Shown here: in pieces, positions 1-7,251 of the stretch
Position numbering within the stretch: position 1 is the first letter of the stretch
How the letters are laid out: every line of letters begins with the position of its first letter
From: Planctomycetota bacterium
GTDB taxonomy: Bacteria; Planctomycetota; Phycisphaerae; Sedimentisphaerales; Anaerohalosphaeraceae
NCBI GenBank assembly: GCA_021160785.1
Contig: JAGHBX010000234.1
Location: forward strand, 1 to 10,859
DNA length: 10,859 nt
Reading direction: 5' to 3'
Translations under genes and position numbers: made by a program
The notes under the pieces: model-generated
What the model was told of the DNA's origin: nothing
Seen by the model: only the letters and a program-made list of their open reading frames with translations
The model's database searches: none

Positions 1-1
1 C

Positions 2-1237
2 GTACTGAAGAAGACCGGCGGCGGGATAGCGATGTGTCTTGATGCGGCGACGCGCAAGATGGTCTGGCAGTTGGTGATACCGCGGTATATGGAAGGGGTT
101 AAGGCGCCGTTTCATTTTAATAAGTGGTGTTGCGGGGTGTGCGCGACGCCGGCGATGGATGACAAGTACATGTATATTGTCGGGCCGCGGGGCGATGTGC
201 TGTGTCTCGATCGCACCGGGCTGGCCGACGGTAATGACGGGCCGTTTACCGACGAAGGCGATTATATGGGATACGCCGAAGGCGCAGACGCCAAACTTGC
301 CGCGACCGACGGCGATATCGTCTGGCGGTTTGACATGATCAAGAAGCTCAAGGTTGTGCCGCACGATGTCTGCGGCTCGTCGCCGGTATTGTCGGGCGAT
401 TATTTGTATGCCTGCACCTCCAACGGGCAGGATAACCAGCACAAGTACATTGTAAACCCCCAGGCGCCGAGTCTGATCGTCCTGAACAAGCGCACGGGCA
501 GGCTGGCGGCCGTCGACGGCGAACTGATCGGCAAGCGGGCGTTTCACGGGCTGTGGTCGTCGCCGGTTGTTGCGAAGATCAAGGGGCGGCAGATGATTCT
601 ATACGGAAGCGGCGACGGGGTGCTTTATGCGTTTGAACCCGTAAAGAGCGACGATGCGGGCACACTGAAAAAGATCTGGCAGCGAGACTGCAATCCGTAT
701 GGGTATCGTGCGGTGGCTTATACGAACCACCGCCAGAAGAGTCCCAAAGGACCCAGTGAGATAATCGGCACGCCGGTGGTTTACGAGGGGCGTATTTATG
801 TCGCGATCGGCCAGAGTCCGATCCATGGCAAAGGGCAGGGTGCTCTGTCGTGTATCAACGGCGCCACAGGCGAGATCGTGTGGCGGTCGAAGCTGGTGGA
901 TCGGAGTCTGTGCACGGTCTCGGCAACGGACGGGCTTGTGTATATCGCCGATTACTCGGGCAATCTTCACTGCTTCGATGCGGCGACGGGCAAGCGGTAC
1001 TGGGTGCACGATCTGGGCGCGGGTGTATGGTCGGCGTCGACGCTCATCGCAGACGGCAAGGTCTACATCGGCACGGAGGGCAATGTCTTCTGGGTGCTGA
1101 AAGCGGGCAGGGAAAAGGAAGTGCTCTCGCGACAACGCGTCGACTCGATGCCGATTACGGTTACCGCCGACAAGGGTGTTCTGTATGTGCCGACGCAGAA
1201 GTCCCTCTATGCATACAAGACGGCCCCGGACAACTGA
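2..1237 (+). CDS. PQQ-like beta-propeller repeat protein, 5' truncated by the window edge
   Basis: This is the C-terminal part of a WD40/PQQ-like (quinoprotein-type) beta-propeller. The frame is open to the first base, reading VLKKTGGGIAMCLDAAT, so the ATG at 32 is internal and the true start lies upstream. Blade-type repeats of the form 'cLDaaTGk.vW' recur: CLDAATRKMVW near the start, GDVLCLDRTG, DGDIVWRFDM, INGATGEIVWRSK (about residues 275-287 counted from the ATG) and CFDAATGKRYW (about 314-324). Between them lie strands such as GLVYIADYSGNLH and GKVYIGTEGNVFW. Proteins of this type are usually exported and act as interaction scaffolds or as quinoprotein dehydrogenases. I cannot see PQQ ligands or a signal peptide because the N-terminus is missing, so catalysis should not be assumed. 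The stop is TGA, and the SDR gene starts 17 bp later with its own Shine-Dalgarno, which suggests an operon. Confidence 0.9.
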   Translation, partial: VLKKTGGGIAMCLDAATRKMVWQLVIPRYMEGVKAPFHFNKWCCGVCATPAMDDKYMYIVGPRGDVLCLDRTGLADGNDGPFTDEGDYMGYAEGADAKLAATDGDIVWRFDMIKKLKVVPHDVCGSSPVLSGDYLYACTSNGQDNQHKYIVNPQAPSLIVLNKRTGRLAAVDGELIGKRAFHGLWSSPVVAKIKGRQMILYGSGDGVLYAFEPVKSDDAGTLKKIWQRDCNPYGYRAVAYTNHRQKSPKGPSEIIGTPVVYEGRIYVAIGQSPIHGKGQGALSCINGATGEIVWRSKLVDRSLCTVSATDGLVYIADYSGNLHCFDAATGKRYWVHDLGAGVWSASTLIADGKVYIGTEGNVFWVLKAGREKEVLSRQRVDSMPITVTADKGVLYVPTQKSLYAYKTAPDN

Positions 1238-1254
1238 CATCAAGGAGAACCATT

Positions 1255-2019
1255 GTGAGTGATTTATTCGATCTTAACGGGCAGGTGGCTTTGATTACGG
1301 GTGCTTCGCGCGGTCTCGGCAAGGAGATGGCGACCGCTCTCGCCGAAGCCGGGGCGGACCTGGTTATCGGCAGTCGCAGCAAAGACGACATTGAAAAGGC
1401 AGCCGAGGAGATTTCCGAGACGAATATCGCAAGGGTGCTGGCCCTTGAGCTGGATGTCACCGACAGGGAGTCGGTCGAGGGTTTTGTGGGGGCGGCGGTC
1501 GATGAGTTCGGAAAAATCGATATCCTGGTCAATAACGCCGGCACGAACATCCGTTCGCCGATCTGCGAGATTAAGGACGAAGACTGGCAGGCGGTCCAGC
1601 TTGTAAACGTCGACGGGGTATTCTACTGCTGCCGGGCGGCGGCGAAGCACATGATCGAGGCGGGCTACGGCAGGATCATCAACATCGGTTCGTCGCTGAG
1701 TCTCGTCGGAATGGAAAGGCGTTTTAGCTACACGGCTTCGAAAGGAGCGGTGCTGCAGATGACGCGGACGTTAGCGGTGGAACTTGCAGAGACCGGAATA
1801 ACCGCAAACTGCATCTGCCCGGGACCGTTCGCCACGGAGATCAATACCGCCGTGATGAACGATGCCGAGGCGACAGAAAAGCTGCTCGCCAACGTGCCCA
1901 TGAACCGATGGGGCGAAATGAAAGAAATACGAACGGCGGCGGTGTTTTTGGCAAGCCGATACAGCAGCTATGTGACCGGCGCGGTAATAAGCGTAGACGG
2001 CGGATGGACGGCGAGATAA
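1255..2019 (+). CDS. SDR-family NAD(P)-dependent oxidoreductase (gluconate 5-dehydrogenase / sugar-polyol dehydrogenase type)
   Basis: A classical short-chain dehydrogenase of 254 residues, the usual length for the family. The cofactor loop TGASRGLG is at residues 15-22 and NNAG at 93-96. The catalytic tetrad fits N118, S146, Y159 and K163 (SYTASK), with the normal 13-residue Ser-Tyr spacing. The ICPGPF segment and the C-terminal VTGAVISVDGG are also typical. These enzymes interconvert a hydroxyl and a ketone using NAD(P)H in the cytoplasm. The overall pattern resembles the gluconate 5-dehydrogenase / 2-deoxygluconate 3-dehydrogenase branch, but substrate cannot be fixed by eye. The start is GTG at 1255, preceded by AAGGAG (1242-1247) with 7 nt spacing. 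The frame is open much further upstream, but that part overlaps the propeller gene and has no SDR character. It lies 17 bp after the propeller gene and is probably co-transcribed. Confidence 0.93.
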   Translation: MSDLFDLNGQVALITGASRGLGKEMATALAEAGADLVIGSRSKDDIEKAAEEISETNIARVLALELDVTDRESVEGFVGAAVDEFGKIDILVNNAGTNIRSPICEIKDEDWQAVQLVNVDGVFYCCRAAAKHMIEAGYGRIINIGSSLSLVGMERRFSYTASKGAVLQMTRTLAVELAETGITANCICPGPFATEINTAVMNDAEATEKLLANVPMNRWGEMKEIRTAAVFLASRYSSYVTGAVISVDGGWTAR

Positions 2020-2028
2020 GTGTGGAGG

Positions 2029-2067
2029 CGTAGGGGCACGGTCCCGGCGCGCCGGGATGCCCCTACG
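2029..2067. repeat. GC-rich nested palindrome between convergent genes (possible bidirectional terminator or dispersed repeat)
   Basis: An outer 10-nt inverted repeat, cgtaggggca (2029-2038) and tgcccctacg (2058-2067), encloses a perfect 14-nt inner palindrome, cccggcgcgccggg (2043-2056). It lies between the SDR stop (2019) and the stop of the oppositely oriented flavoprotein gene (2098). No T-tract follows on either strand, so an intrinsic terminator role is only possible. It may instead be a copy of a dispersed intergenic repeat. Confidence 0.75.
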
Positions 2068-2097
2068 GTGGCTAATACAAATTCCTATGCCATTTAG

Positions 2098-3507
2098 TTA
2101 ACCTGCGGCACTTACATTGTCCTGGGTTTTTCCGCCTCTTTTGAGATCGACTCCGTCTTTGCGGAGTTGGTCCTGAAGTTGCGAAACATTTACATCCCGC
2201 GGGAGGATTCCCTTTTTAGCCGACATGGCGGCGGCCAGGCCTGCGGCGTGGCCGGTGGCGACGCAGTTGCCCATGCTCTTACCGGCAGAGGCCGCGACGT
2301 GGGTTGCCGAAATGCATCGCCCCGCCATGAGCAGCCCGTCGATCTTGACTGGAATGATAGAACGGTAGGGAACGTCATGGACTTTCATCTTCGAGAACCT
2401 CACAAAACCGATGTCGAGATAGCCGCTTCGCCATGCAATGACATCGGCGAACGTATTACCCTTGAGTGCGTCTTCCTCGGTGAGGATGTACGGTCCTTTG
2501 ACGCGCCTTGTTTCCCGGACGCCCATTTGCGGCCCCGTGCCGATAAGCTCGATATCCTTGAGCGGCTCGCCGCCGAATTCTCTCATGGCTAACACCATCT
2601 GCAGCACCTGGCGGCGGCTGGCGCATTCGGCTTCGGACCGCTGGAATGGGTCGGTAGCGTCGAACTGGCTTATGTCCCTTGTGCCGGCGTGGTTGATATA
2701 GAAACTGGTCGCGTTTGAGACTTTCCCCAGGCCCCAACTGCCGGGTATCAGGGGGTACTTGCTGCGGGCCTTGTCGGCGACGGTCTTCATCTTCACCCGG
2801 CCAAGCTGCTGCGATGTTATATTAGTCAGGTTCAGGCACAGCGTCATCGGCGAGAGGTTTCCAAGCTCTTTCATGGTTTCTGCGCCGGCATAATATGCGA
2901 TGTCGGCGTCGCCGGTGCAGTCGACGACGATTTTTGCCTCGATCTTCGCAAGTCCGTTCTTGGTGGCGACAACCACACCCGCAATCCGGCCGCCCTGCAT
3001 GACGGCGTCGACGGCGCGGGTGTCGACGAGATACTCGCAGCCGACTTCGTCGAAAGCGTCGAGCAGGGCGACCTTTAGATAGTCGACATTGCACCAGCAC
3101 TGATGCTGTCCGATCCGCACGGCCTGATCGCCGTAGGCCAGGAGCTTTTCAATGACAAGCTCATGCACCGCCGATCGCGGCTTACGCCCCGGCCGCATCT
3201 GGTTGATAGGCATGCCGCAGCACCAGGCGGCGACTCCTCCGAAAAAGGAATGGTTTTCGATCAACAGCGTTCTAGCGCCTTTGCGCGCCGACGCCAATGC
3301 CGCGCCGAAACCGGCAGGACCACCGCCGACAACAAGGACATCGACCTGAGCGAGTTTCTCCATGCCGGAGTGAACTGCAATGCCGGATGCGCCCGGCCTC
3401 TGCGCTGCCGAAGCCGCAGACGATCCGGCAATACCCGACAGAGCCAGAGACGTGCCCAGAGATGCCTGTTTTAGAAAATCACGGCGTGTTCTTGACGAAG
3501 TACACAT
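2098..3507 (-). CDS. Tat-exported FAD-dependent oxidoreductase (FAD_oxidored family)
   Basis: A 469-residue flavoprotein. The N-terminus has a twin-arginine signal: TRRDFLK at residues 7-13, then a hydrophobic stretch (LGTSLALSGIAGSSAASAA), so it is predicted to be exported folded. The mature part opens with a Rossmann FAD site, VDVLVVGGGPAGFG, with the GxGxxG glycines at 61-66 and the ribose-binding acid E84 (LLIEN). A second family feature, VVDCTGDADIAYYAGAE, is around 194-210; GVRETRRVKGPYILTEED (329-346) and LLMAGRCISATHVA (392-404) complete the FAD_oxidored pattern. Family members oxidise unknown, often carbohydrate-related, substrates; the real substrate is unknown. The ATG at 3507 is preceded by AAGGAG (3513-3518 on this strand) with 5 nt spacing. 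The stop is TAA. It is convergent with the SDR gene and divergent from the secreted protein gene at 3862. Confidence 0.92.
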   Translation of the reverse strand: MCTSSRTRRDFLKQASLGTSLALSGIAGSSAASAAQRPGASGIAVHSGMEKLAQVDVLVVGGGPAGFGAALASARKGARTLLIENHSFFGGVAAWCCGMPINQMRPGRKPRSAVHELVIEKLLAYGDQAVRIGQHQCWCNVDYLKVALLDAFDEVGCEYLVDTRAVDAVMQGGRIAGVVVATKNGLAKIEAKIVVDCTGDADIAYYAGAETMKELGNLSPMTLCLNLTNITSQQLGRVKMKTVADKARSKYPLIPGSWGLGKVSNATSFYINHAGTRDISQFDATDPFQRSEAECASRRQVLQMVLAMREFGGEPLKDIELIGTGPQMGVRETRRVKGPYILTEEDALKGNTFADVIAWRSGYLDIGFVRFSKMKVHDVPYRSIIPVKIDGLLMAGRCISATHVAASAGKSMGNCVATGHAAGLAAAMSAKKGILPRDVNVSQLQDQLRKDGVDLKRGGKTQDNVSAAG

Positions 3508-3555
3508 AATCGCTCCTTTTGCTGAATGGGTTTGGCAAGCACCTTAGTGAACAAC

Positions 3556-3584
3556 AGCATACCAGATGTATCGGGCAAAATCAA
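3556..3584 (-). promoter_or_regulatory. Candidate sigma70-type promoter for the flavoprotein gene
   Basis: On the minus strand, TTGATT (3579-3584) and TATGCT (3556-3561) are separated by 17 nt. Each hexamer matches four of six consensus bases. The predicted start would leave a leader of about 40 nt before the ATG at 3507. It is within the 354-bp gap 3508-3861, which holds this candidate, the one at 3738-3766 and nothing else I can support. Confidence 0.4.
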
Positions 3585-3737
3585 ACACTCAATAATCGTC
3601 ACAAAGGCGGCAACGCTGCATGAATTCTTTACCACGTTTAACAAGAACGACCGGCACGGAAAAAGATCGCGCCTTTCGAAAATGGAACTAAGGGCAACCG
3701 AACGCTGATGGGTTAAAAAGATTGTTTCAGGAAATCC

Positions 3738-3766
3738 TTGACGGTTCAAGGTGATTTTGATAAGAT
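3738..3766 (+). promoter_or_regulatory. Candidate sigma70-type promoter for the secreted protein gene
   Basis: TTGACG (3738-3743) and TAAGAT (3761-3766) are 17 nt apart, matching five and four of six consensus bases. Transcription would start near 3773, giving a leader of about 90 nt before the start at 3862. This stretch is more AT-rich than the genes around it. Confidence 0.5.
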
Positions 3767-3861
3767 TATTGATATTGGAAGAACTAAATTATGTTTATTA
3801 GGCGTGCAACAAGAAATGGGATACGTCGTGTCGTGAAACAAAAACAATTATTTGAGGAGAA

Positions 3862-5295
3862 ATGAAATTGAAGAGTCGAACTGTTGTATTGATTTTGGTG
3901 ATAGCGCTGAGTCTGGCCGGTAACGCCATAGTGGAGGCTGCCTCCAATACCTGGAATAACGGCAGCGGCAGCGGCCTCTGGAATGACCCAAATAACTGGG
4001 ACTTGGGCTTCGTTCCCGTTTACGGGGAGACTAATGGTGGGGATGTCCAATTCATCACAAGTCTCCCGGGCCCGGTTGTCCAGACCCCAGGCATGGGGGC
4101 TGATACGCTTCGCATGAAAGGGAATGCTGCCTTGACAATAGACGGTGGATCGCTTACTGTAGGCAGCGGCTCCCTTTTAGGCAACGCCCAAAAACGTACG
4201 GCGACGGTTACTGTCAACAGCGGAACCATTGAGTTTGTCGACAGTGCGGCTTTGCCCAGATGGGGAACGGGCATCCTCAATATGAACGGCGGCAATTTTA
4301 TAGCCGCCGACCTCAAACTTGGAACCAACACTTACGGCAAAAAAGGTTACATAAATCTGGATGGTGGAGTCATTACCGTCACCAATAACTTCGTGTTGGA
4401 TCATAATATGTGCAGGGTGAATGTCACTGAGGGCACACTGATTATAAACGGCGATGTGGTCTCAAAAATCCAGGGCTACATCGACAATGGGTGGATAACG
4501 TCCTATGACGGCAAGGGCAAGCTGTATCTGGATTATGACGTCACGAATCCCGGAAAAACCACGTTGACCGGGCGCAACTTTCTTCATCCGAATCCCGCCG
4601 ACGGTTTGACCGTAACTGCCTCCGTTGACCGGATTCAATGGACGCTGCCCGAACCGAACTCCCTGGACGGTATTGTAACCTGTGATGTTTACTTTGGCAC
4701 TGATCCCAACCACTTGAACAACCCGCAGATTGTCTTCGGTGCGCCGGTTGACTCGGCGCCCGTTGTGTTGGATCCTCAAATGGAGTACTATTGGTCGGTT
4801 GACCTGTACGATTCCAGCGGCGAAACCCCTGGTGAGCCGTTCTACCGGAGTCCTGTTTTTACATTCAACACTCTGAACACGGCCCCGACCGTCGAAGCCG
4901 GTGTTTATGATGATACGTGGCTGGCTGACGGCCCAAGGGTTGTCCAACTCAGCGGCAGCGCCAGTGATGAAGACGGCATGATTGAGCCTGTGTCCCTTCT
5001 GTGGACGGTCACACCCGAGTCTGACGTCCAGATCAGTGATCCTCTTGCGCCGGATCCGGCGATTACGATAGCCAAGGCTGGTGCATACACTTTGCAGCTT
5101 GAAGCTTTTGACGGCGAATATGCCGTTACCGACACCGCGCAAATCGTAGTGTATGCCGATTCCTGCGAGCACGCCAAGAACCAGCCGGGATTCGTAAGGC
5201 TCACCTACGATAGATATTACGATTGCATAGTTGATTTCCGGGACCTTGCCGGATTGGCCGATGAGTGGCTCCAGGACAATTACAGCAAGGAGTGA
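3862..5295 (+). CDS. Secreted modular beta-sandwich protein with Ig/PKD-like domain and dockerin-like C-terminus
   Basis: A 477-residue exported protein of no assignable enzyme activity. A signal peptide occupies about residues 1-27 (basic start MKLKSR, then VVLILVIALSLAG, AxA-type cleavage near VEAAS). Residues about 28-210 are Gly/Asn/Thr-rich with repeated short beta strands (WNNGSGSGLWNDPNNWD, LNMNGGNF, INLDGGVITV), like the beta-strand repeats of autotransporter-type and Verrucomicrobia/Planctomycetes surface proteins. About 225-335 looks fibronectin-like (VTCDVYFGTDPNHLNNP, MEYYWSVDLYDSSG). About 341-432 looks PKD/Ig-like (NTAPTVEAG, LSGSASDEDG, AGAYTLQLEAFDGEYAVTD). The end, YYDCIVDFRDLAGLADEWL (about 452-470), resembles a single dockerin-like repeat common on exported proteins of Phycisphaerae. 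GAGGAG (3854-3859) lies only 2 nt from the ATG; an in-frame TTG at 3868 has a better 8-nt spacing, so the start is slightly uncertain. Stop TGA. It converges on the glycosidase gene, and a role in carbohydrate binding or surface display is inference. Confidence 0.85.
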   Translation: MKLKSRTVVLILVIALSLAGNAIVEAASNTWNNGSGSGLWNDPNNWDLGFVPVYGETNGGDVQFITSLPGPVVQTPGMGADTLRMKGNAALTIDGGSLTVGSGSLLGNAQKRTATVTVNSGTIEFVDSAALPRWGTGILNMNGGNFIAADLKLGTNTYGKKGYINLDGGVITVTNNFVLDHNMCRVNVTEGTLIINGDVVSKIQGYIDNGWITSYDGKGKLYLDYDVTNPGKTTLTGRNFLHPNPADGLTVTASVDRIQWTLPEPNSLDGIVTCDVYFGTDPNHLNNPQIVFGAPVDSAPVVLDPQMEYYWSVDLYDSSGETPGEPFYRSPVFTFNTLNTAPTVEAGVYDDTWLADGPRVVQLSGSASDEDGMIEPVSLLWTVTPESDVQISDPLAPDPAITIAKAGAYTLQLEAFDGEYAVTDTAQIVVYADSCEHAKNQPGFVRLTYDRYYDCIVDFRDLAGLADEWLQDNYSKE

Positions 5296-5357
5296 TTCGA
5301 TGCGCCGGTGGCCATTGTGAGCAGAACCGATAAGACGCATCCAGAGTGCAGGCGTTG

Positions 5358-6932
5358 CTATTTGGCTTTGATTCTGTCAAGCGAAGCGGCGCGGGCGATT
5401 TGTTTGCCGTCGGCGAATACGAAGAGGCCTTTGCCCTTGCCGAACTTGGCGCCGGTTTTGTCCCACAGGATTGTGATGATTCTGCCGTGGTAGAGCACGT
5501 TGTCCAGGCAAAACCAGTTCCATCTGTCCGCCGGCAGGAGCGGGTTCACTTCGACAGTCTCATCAGCCCGCGGGCGCAGGCCCGCAAGGCCGGTGATTAC
5601 CAGGTCGCAGTAGCTCGAATGGTTGTAGTCCTTGCCCCGCTCTTTGCCGCCCTTGCCCGCGTCCCACGTGCCATTCTTCCAACTCTTCAGTCGCGTCCGC
5701 GAAATCCAGTCGCCGGTAAAGGGGTTGAGATTTTCGTCGATCCACGGAACGACGCGGCCGTCGGCGCGTTTGAGCCGATGGCTCTTCGTATAAACCTTCA
5801 GCGTCTCGAAGTAATCGGCCTTTGTTATCGCATCCTGGTCGTAGTTATTGAGCACATTGGCCATAGCCGTCAGCGTAACCGCCGTCGACAACGGCCAGCT
5901 CGGTCCGTTCCACTGACATTCATGGCCCTTGTACGAGATGATGAATCGCCGATGCCGCTGCTCTGCGGTTGTCGGTCCAAACGGCGCATGGAAACCTCGC
6001 GGGTCCGTCAACTGCTTCCACGCGACCTCGTAACCCGCATCGGGCTCGGGCAGATTGAAATACCATGGCGTGTACCCGTGAAGTTCCCGGACATCAACCA
6101 AGGTGTCTTTGTCCCGCGACAGCGTTTTGAAGAATTTGGCCTCGTCGTCCCAGAGTTTCCGCTGGACGAGCAATTTTATCTTCTGCGCCTTCGATTTGTA
6201 TTCGCCGGCAATATCGGCCCGGCCTGCTAATTGCGCAATCTTTGAAATAGCAGTCGCATCGCCGTACATGTAAGAATTGATCGTCGCCCGCTTGCCCGAT
6301 CCGCCGATGGAGACCTCCATACCGTCGCGGTCGTCGATCTGCCAGAACAGCCCGTCCGGGCACAGTCGCGATTTTTCCCATTCGCCGTAATTGCGTATCA
6401 GATCGTCAAGCAGACTGGTAATCAGTTTCTTGTCAGGGCGAACCTTGTACCCGGCGTAGAGGGCGTCGGCTGCCCAGAAGCTGTACCGCCGCGGCGAGCC
6501 GCCCTTTTGAAACCAGAATACCGCATAATCATCGAGGTACTTCGGATCGTGCAGCCACCGCCCCTCATAAAAGTGATGACCCGCCGGGCAACTGATCGTG
6601 TTGTGTTTACCCGACCACGGGACCTTGGGCAAAAACTCCGTGATCACATATCCGTCGGGCGTCTTCTTTACATGCTTGCGATAAGTCCACCAGCGGAAAT
6701 AATACGTCCGTTCGAAATCAGCATCCGGACAGTGAAAAAGCGGGATATTGTCTTTGAGAAAATCCCACGCCTCAGCATTGGCAATGTTGGCGTAGAGTTC
6801 CTCGTCGCCGGCGTTGAATTCGTCAACGTAGTGCCTAAAGTCGTCGGCCTTCAGGATAAAAGCCTGCGGAACTTGAGCCGCACCGGCGGTGCCCGCAAGA
6901 ATGGCTAACAGCATGTAAACCCAAATCGCCAA
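5358..6932 (-). CDS. Secreted MGH1-like / GH63-related glycoside hydrolase, (alpha/alpha)6-barrel; true N-terminus probably interrupted by TAG
   Basis: A glycosidase of the mannosylglycerate-hydrolase-like/GH63 clan. Numbered from the TTG at 6932 (524 residues), the conserved segments are FRWWTYRKHV (79-88), FWQIDDRDGMEVSIGG (196-211), NSYMYGDA (219-226), GYTPWYFNLP (286-295), CQWNGPSWPLST (339-350), IDENLNPFTGDW (398-409), DYNHSSYCDLVITGLAGL (435-452) and VNPLLP (462-467). By analogy with GH63, an Asp of DDRDGME could be the general acid and the Glu of DENLNP the general base; this is inference. Family members act on alpha-linked sugars; the substrate is unknown. The start is a problem: neither the TTG (6932) nor the ATG at 6914 has a Shine-Dalgarno, and starting there gives a signal peptide without a basic n-region. 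A well-placed ATG lies at 6962 in the same frame but is cut off by TAG at 6942-6944. The gene ends with TAG after a natural-looking C-terminus and converges on the secreted protein gene (62 bp between stops). Confidence 0.87.
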   Translation of the reverse strand: MAIWVYMLLAILAGTAGAAQVPQAFILKADDFRHYVDEFNAGDEELYANIANAEAWDFLKDNIPLFHCPDADFERTYYFRWWTYRKHVKKTPDGYVITEFLPKVPWSGKHNTISCPAGHHFYEGRWLHDPKYLDDYAVFWFQKGGSPRRYSFWAADALYAGYKVRPDKKLITSLLDDLIRNYGEWEKSRLCPDGLFWQIDDRDGMEVSIGGSGKRATINSYMYGDATAISKIAQLAGRADIAGEYKSKAQKIKLLVQRKLWDDEAKFFKTLSRDKDTLVDVRELHGYTPWYFNLPEPDAGYEVAWKQLTDPRGFHAPFGPTTAEQRHRRFIISYKGHECQWNGPSWPLSTAVTLTAMANVLNNYDQDAITKADYFETLKVYTKSHRLKRADGRVVPWIDENLNPFTGDWISRTRLKSWKNGTWDAGKGGKERGKDYNHSSYCDLVITGLAGLRPRADETVEVNPLLPADRWNWFCLDNVLYHGRIITILWDKTGAKFGKGKGLFVFADGKQIARAASLDRIKAK

Positions 6933-6941
6933 TATAAACTG

Positions 6942-6962
6942 CTAAACTCTCACAGTCGTCAT
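6942..6962 (-). other. Probable original N-terminus of the glycosidase, or six-codon leader ORF, ended by in-frame TAG
   Basis: On the minus strand, AGAGGA (6968-6973) stands 5 nt before an ATG at 6962. It reads MTTVRV and then TAG (6942-6944). The frame is the same as that of the glycosidase, and after the TAG it continues QFILAIWVYMLLAILAGTAG without another stop. MTTVRV plus that hydrophobic stretch makes a complete signal peptide (basic n-region, h-region, AGA/A cleavage). I therefore read this as the real start of the gene, now separated by a nonsense codon. The alternative is a short leader peptide that couples to a downstream start. Confidence 0.65.
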
Positions 6963-6986
6963 TCCGTTCCTCTTTCGTACCCCTAA

Positions 6987-7014
6987 ATTGTATATCACCC
7001 TGCCGGATTGTCAA
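6987..7014 (-). promoter_or_regulatory. Strong sigma70-type promoter for the glycosidase gene
   Basis: On the minus strand a perfect TTGACA (7009-7014) and TACAAT (6987-6992; five of six) are separated by 16 nt. The start of transcription would fall near 6980, leaving about 18 nt that include AGAGGA before the ATG at 6962. This placement favours 6962 over 6932 or 6914 as the designed start codon. Confidence 0.7.
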
Positions 7015-7157
7015 GAGAATAATTGTGATAGAAATAAGAAACATCCCAATTTTCAGGCAGACAAAAGGGATCCCTCGCTGGGAGCTTGGACGTTTGCTTT
7101 AACCGACAGATATCGCCGTGGGGACGAAAAATACAAAAAACCGTAAAAAAACTGAAA

Positions 7158-7181
7158 TGAACGGGTGGCTTGTGTGTCTAC
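7158..7181 (+). promoter_or_regulatory. Weak candidate ECF-type promoter upstream of the coiled-coil gene
   Basis: TGAAC (7158-7162) and GTCTAC (7176-7181) resemble the -35 and -10 elements of extracytoplasmic-function sigma factors and follow an A-rich tract (7129-7150). The 13-nt spacer is shorter than usual for such promoters. No convincing sigma70 pair was seen in 7020-7251. Confidence 0.22.
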
Positions 7182-7251
7182 AAAGGTGGCTCACAGGGAG
7201 CCGACGGTTGAAAACAGAGATGTTAACTTATTGGGATTTAGGAGAATGATC

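Noticed and set aside
850..1254. Upstream extension of the SDR frame to a GTG at 850
   Set aside because: It overlaps the propeller gene in another frame and does not look like protein; the GTG at 1255 has AAGGAG at good spacing and starts directly at the SDR fold.
3471..3749. A 92-codon minus-strand open frame across the start of the flavoprotein gene
   Set aside because: It overlaps the flavoprotein start, promoter and leader, has no Shine-Dalgarno that I can see, and its translation resembles nothing.
4462..5340. A 292-codon open frame on the minus strand opposite the secreted protein
   Set aside because: It is antisense to a gene with a signal peptide and domain structure; the translation has no motif and no convincing start.
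5296..5357. Terminator between the convergent secreted-protein and glycosidase genes
   Set aside because: Only a 6-bp inverted repeat (gatgcg/cgcatc) with a loop of about 30 nt and no T-tract; too weak.
5346..6230. A 294-codon open frame on the plus strand opposite the glycosidase gene
   Set aside because: It lies entirely antisense to a gene with clear family motifs, and its translation is Arg/Val-rich with no recognisable domain; an effect of codon bias in a GC-rich gene.
7165..7251. Longer start for the coiled-coil gene
   Set aside because: The added residues lack character, and the AGGAG at 7240-7244 is placed for 7252.
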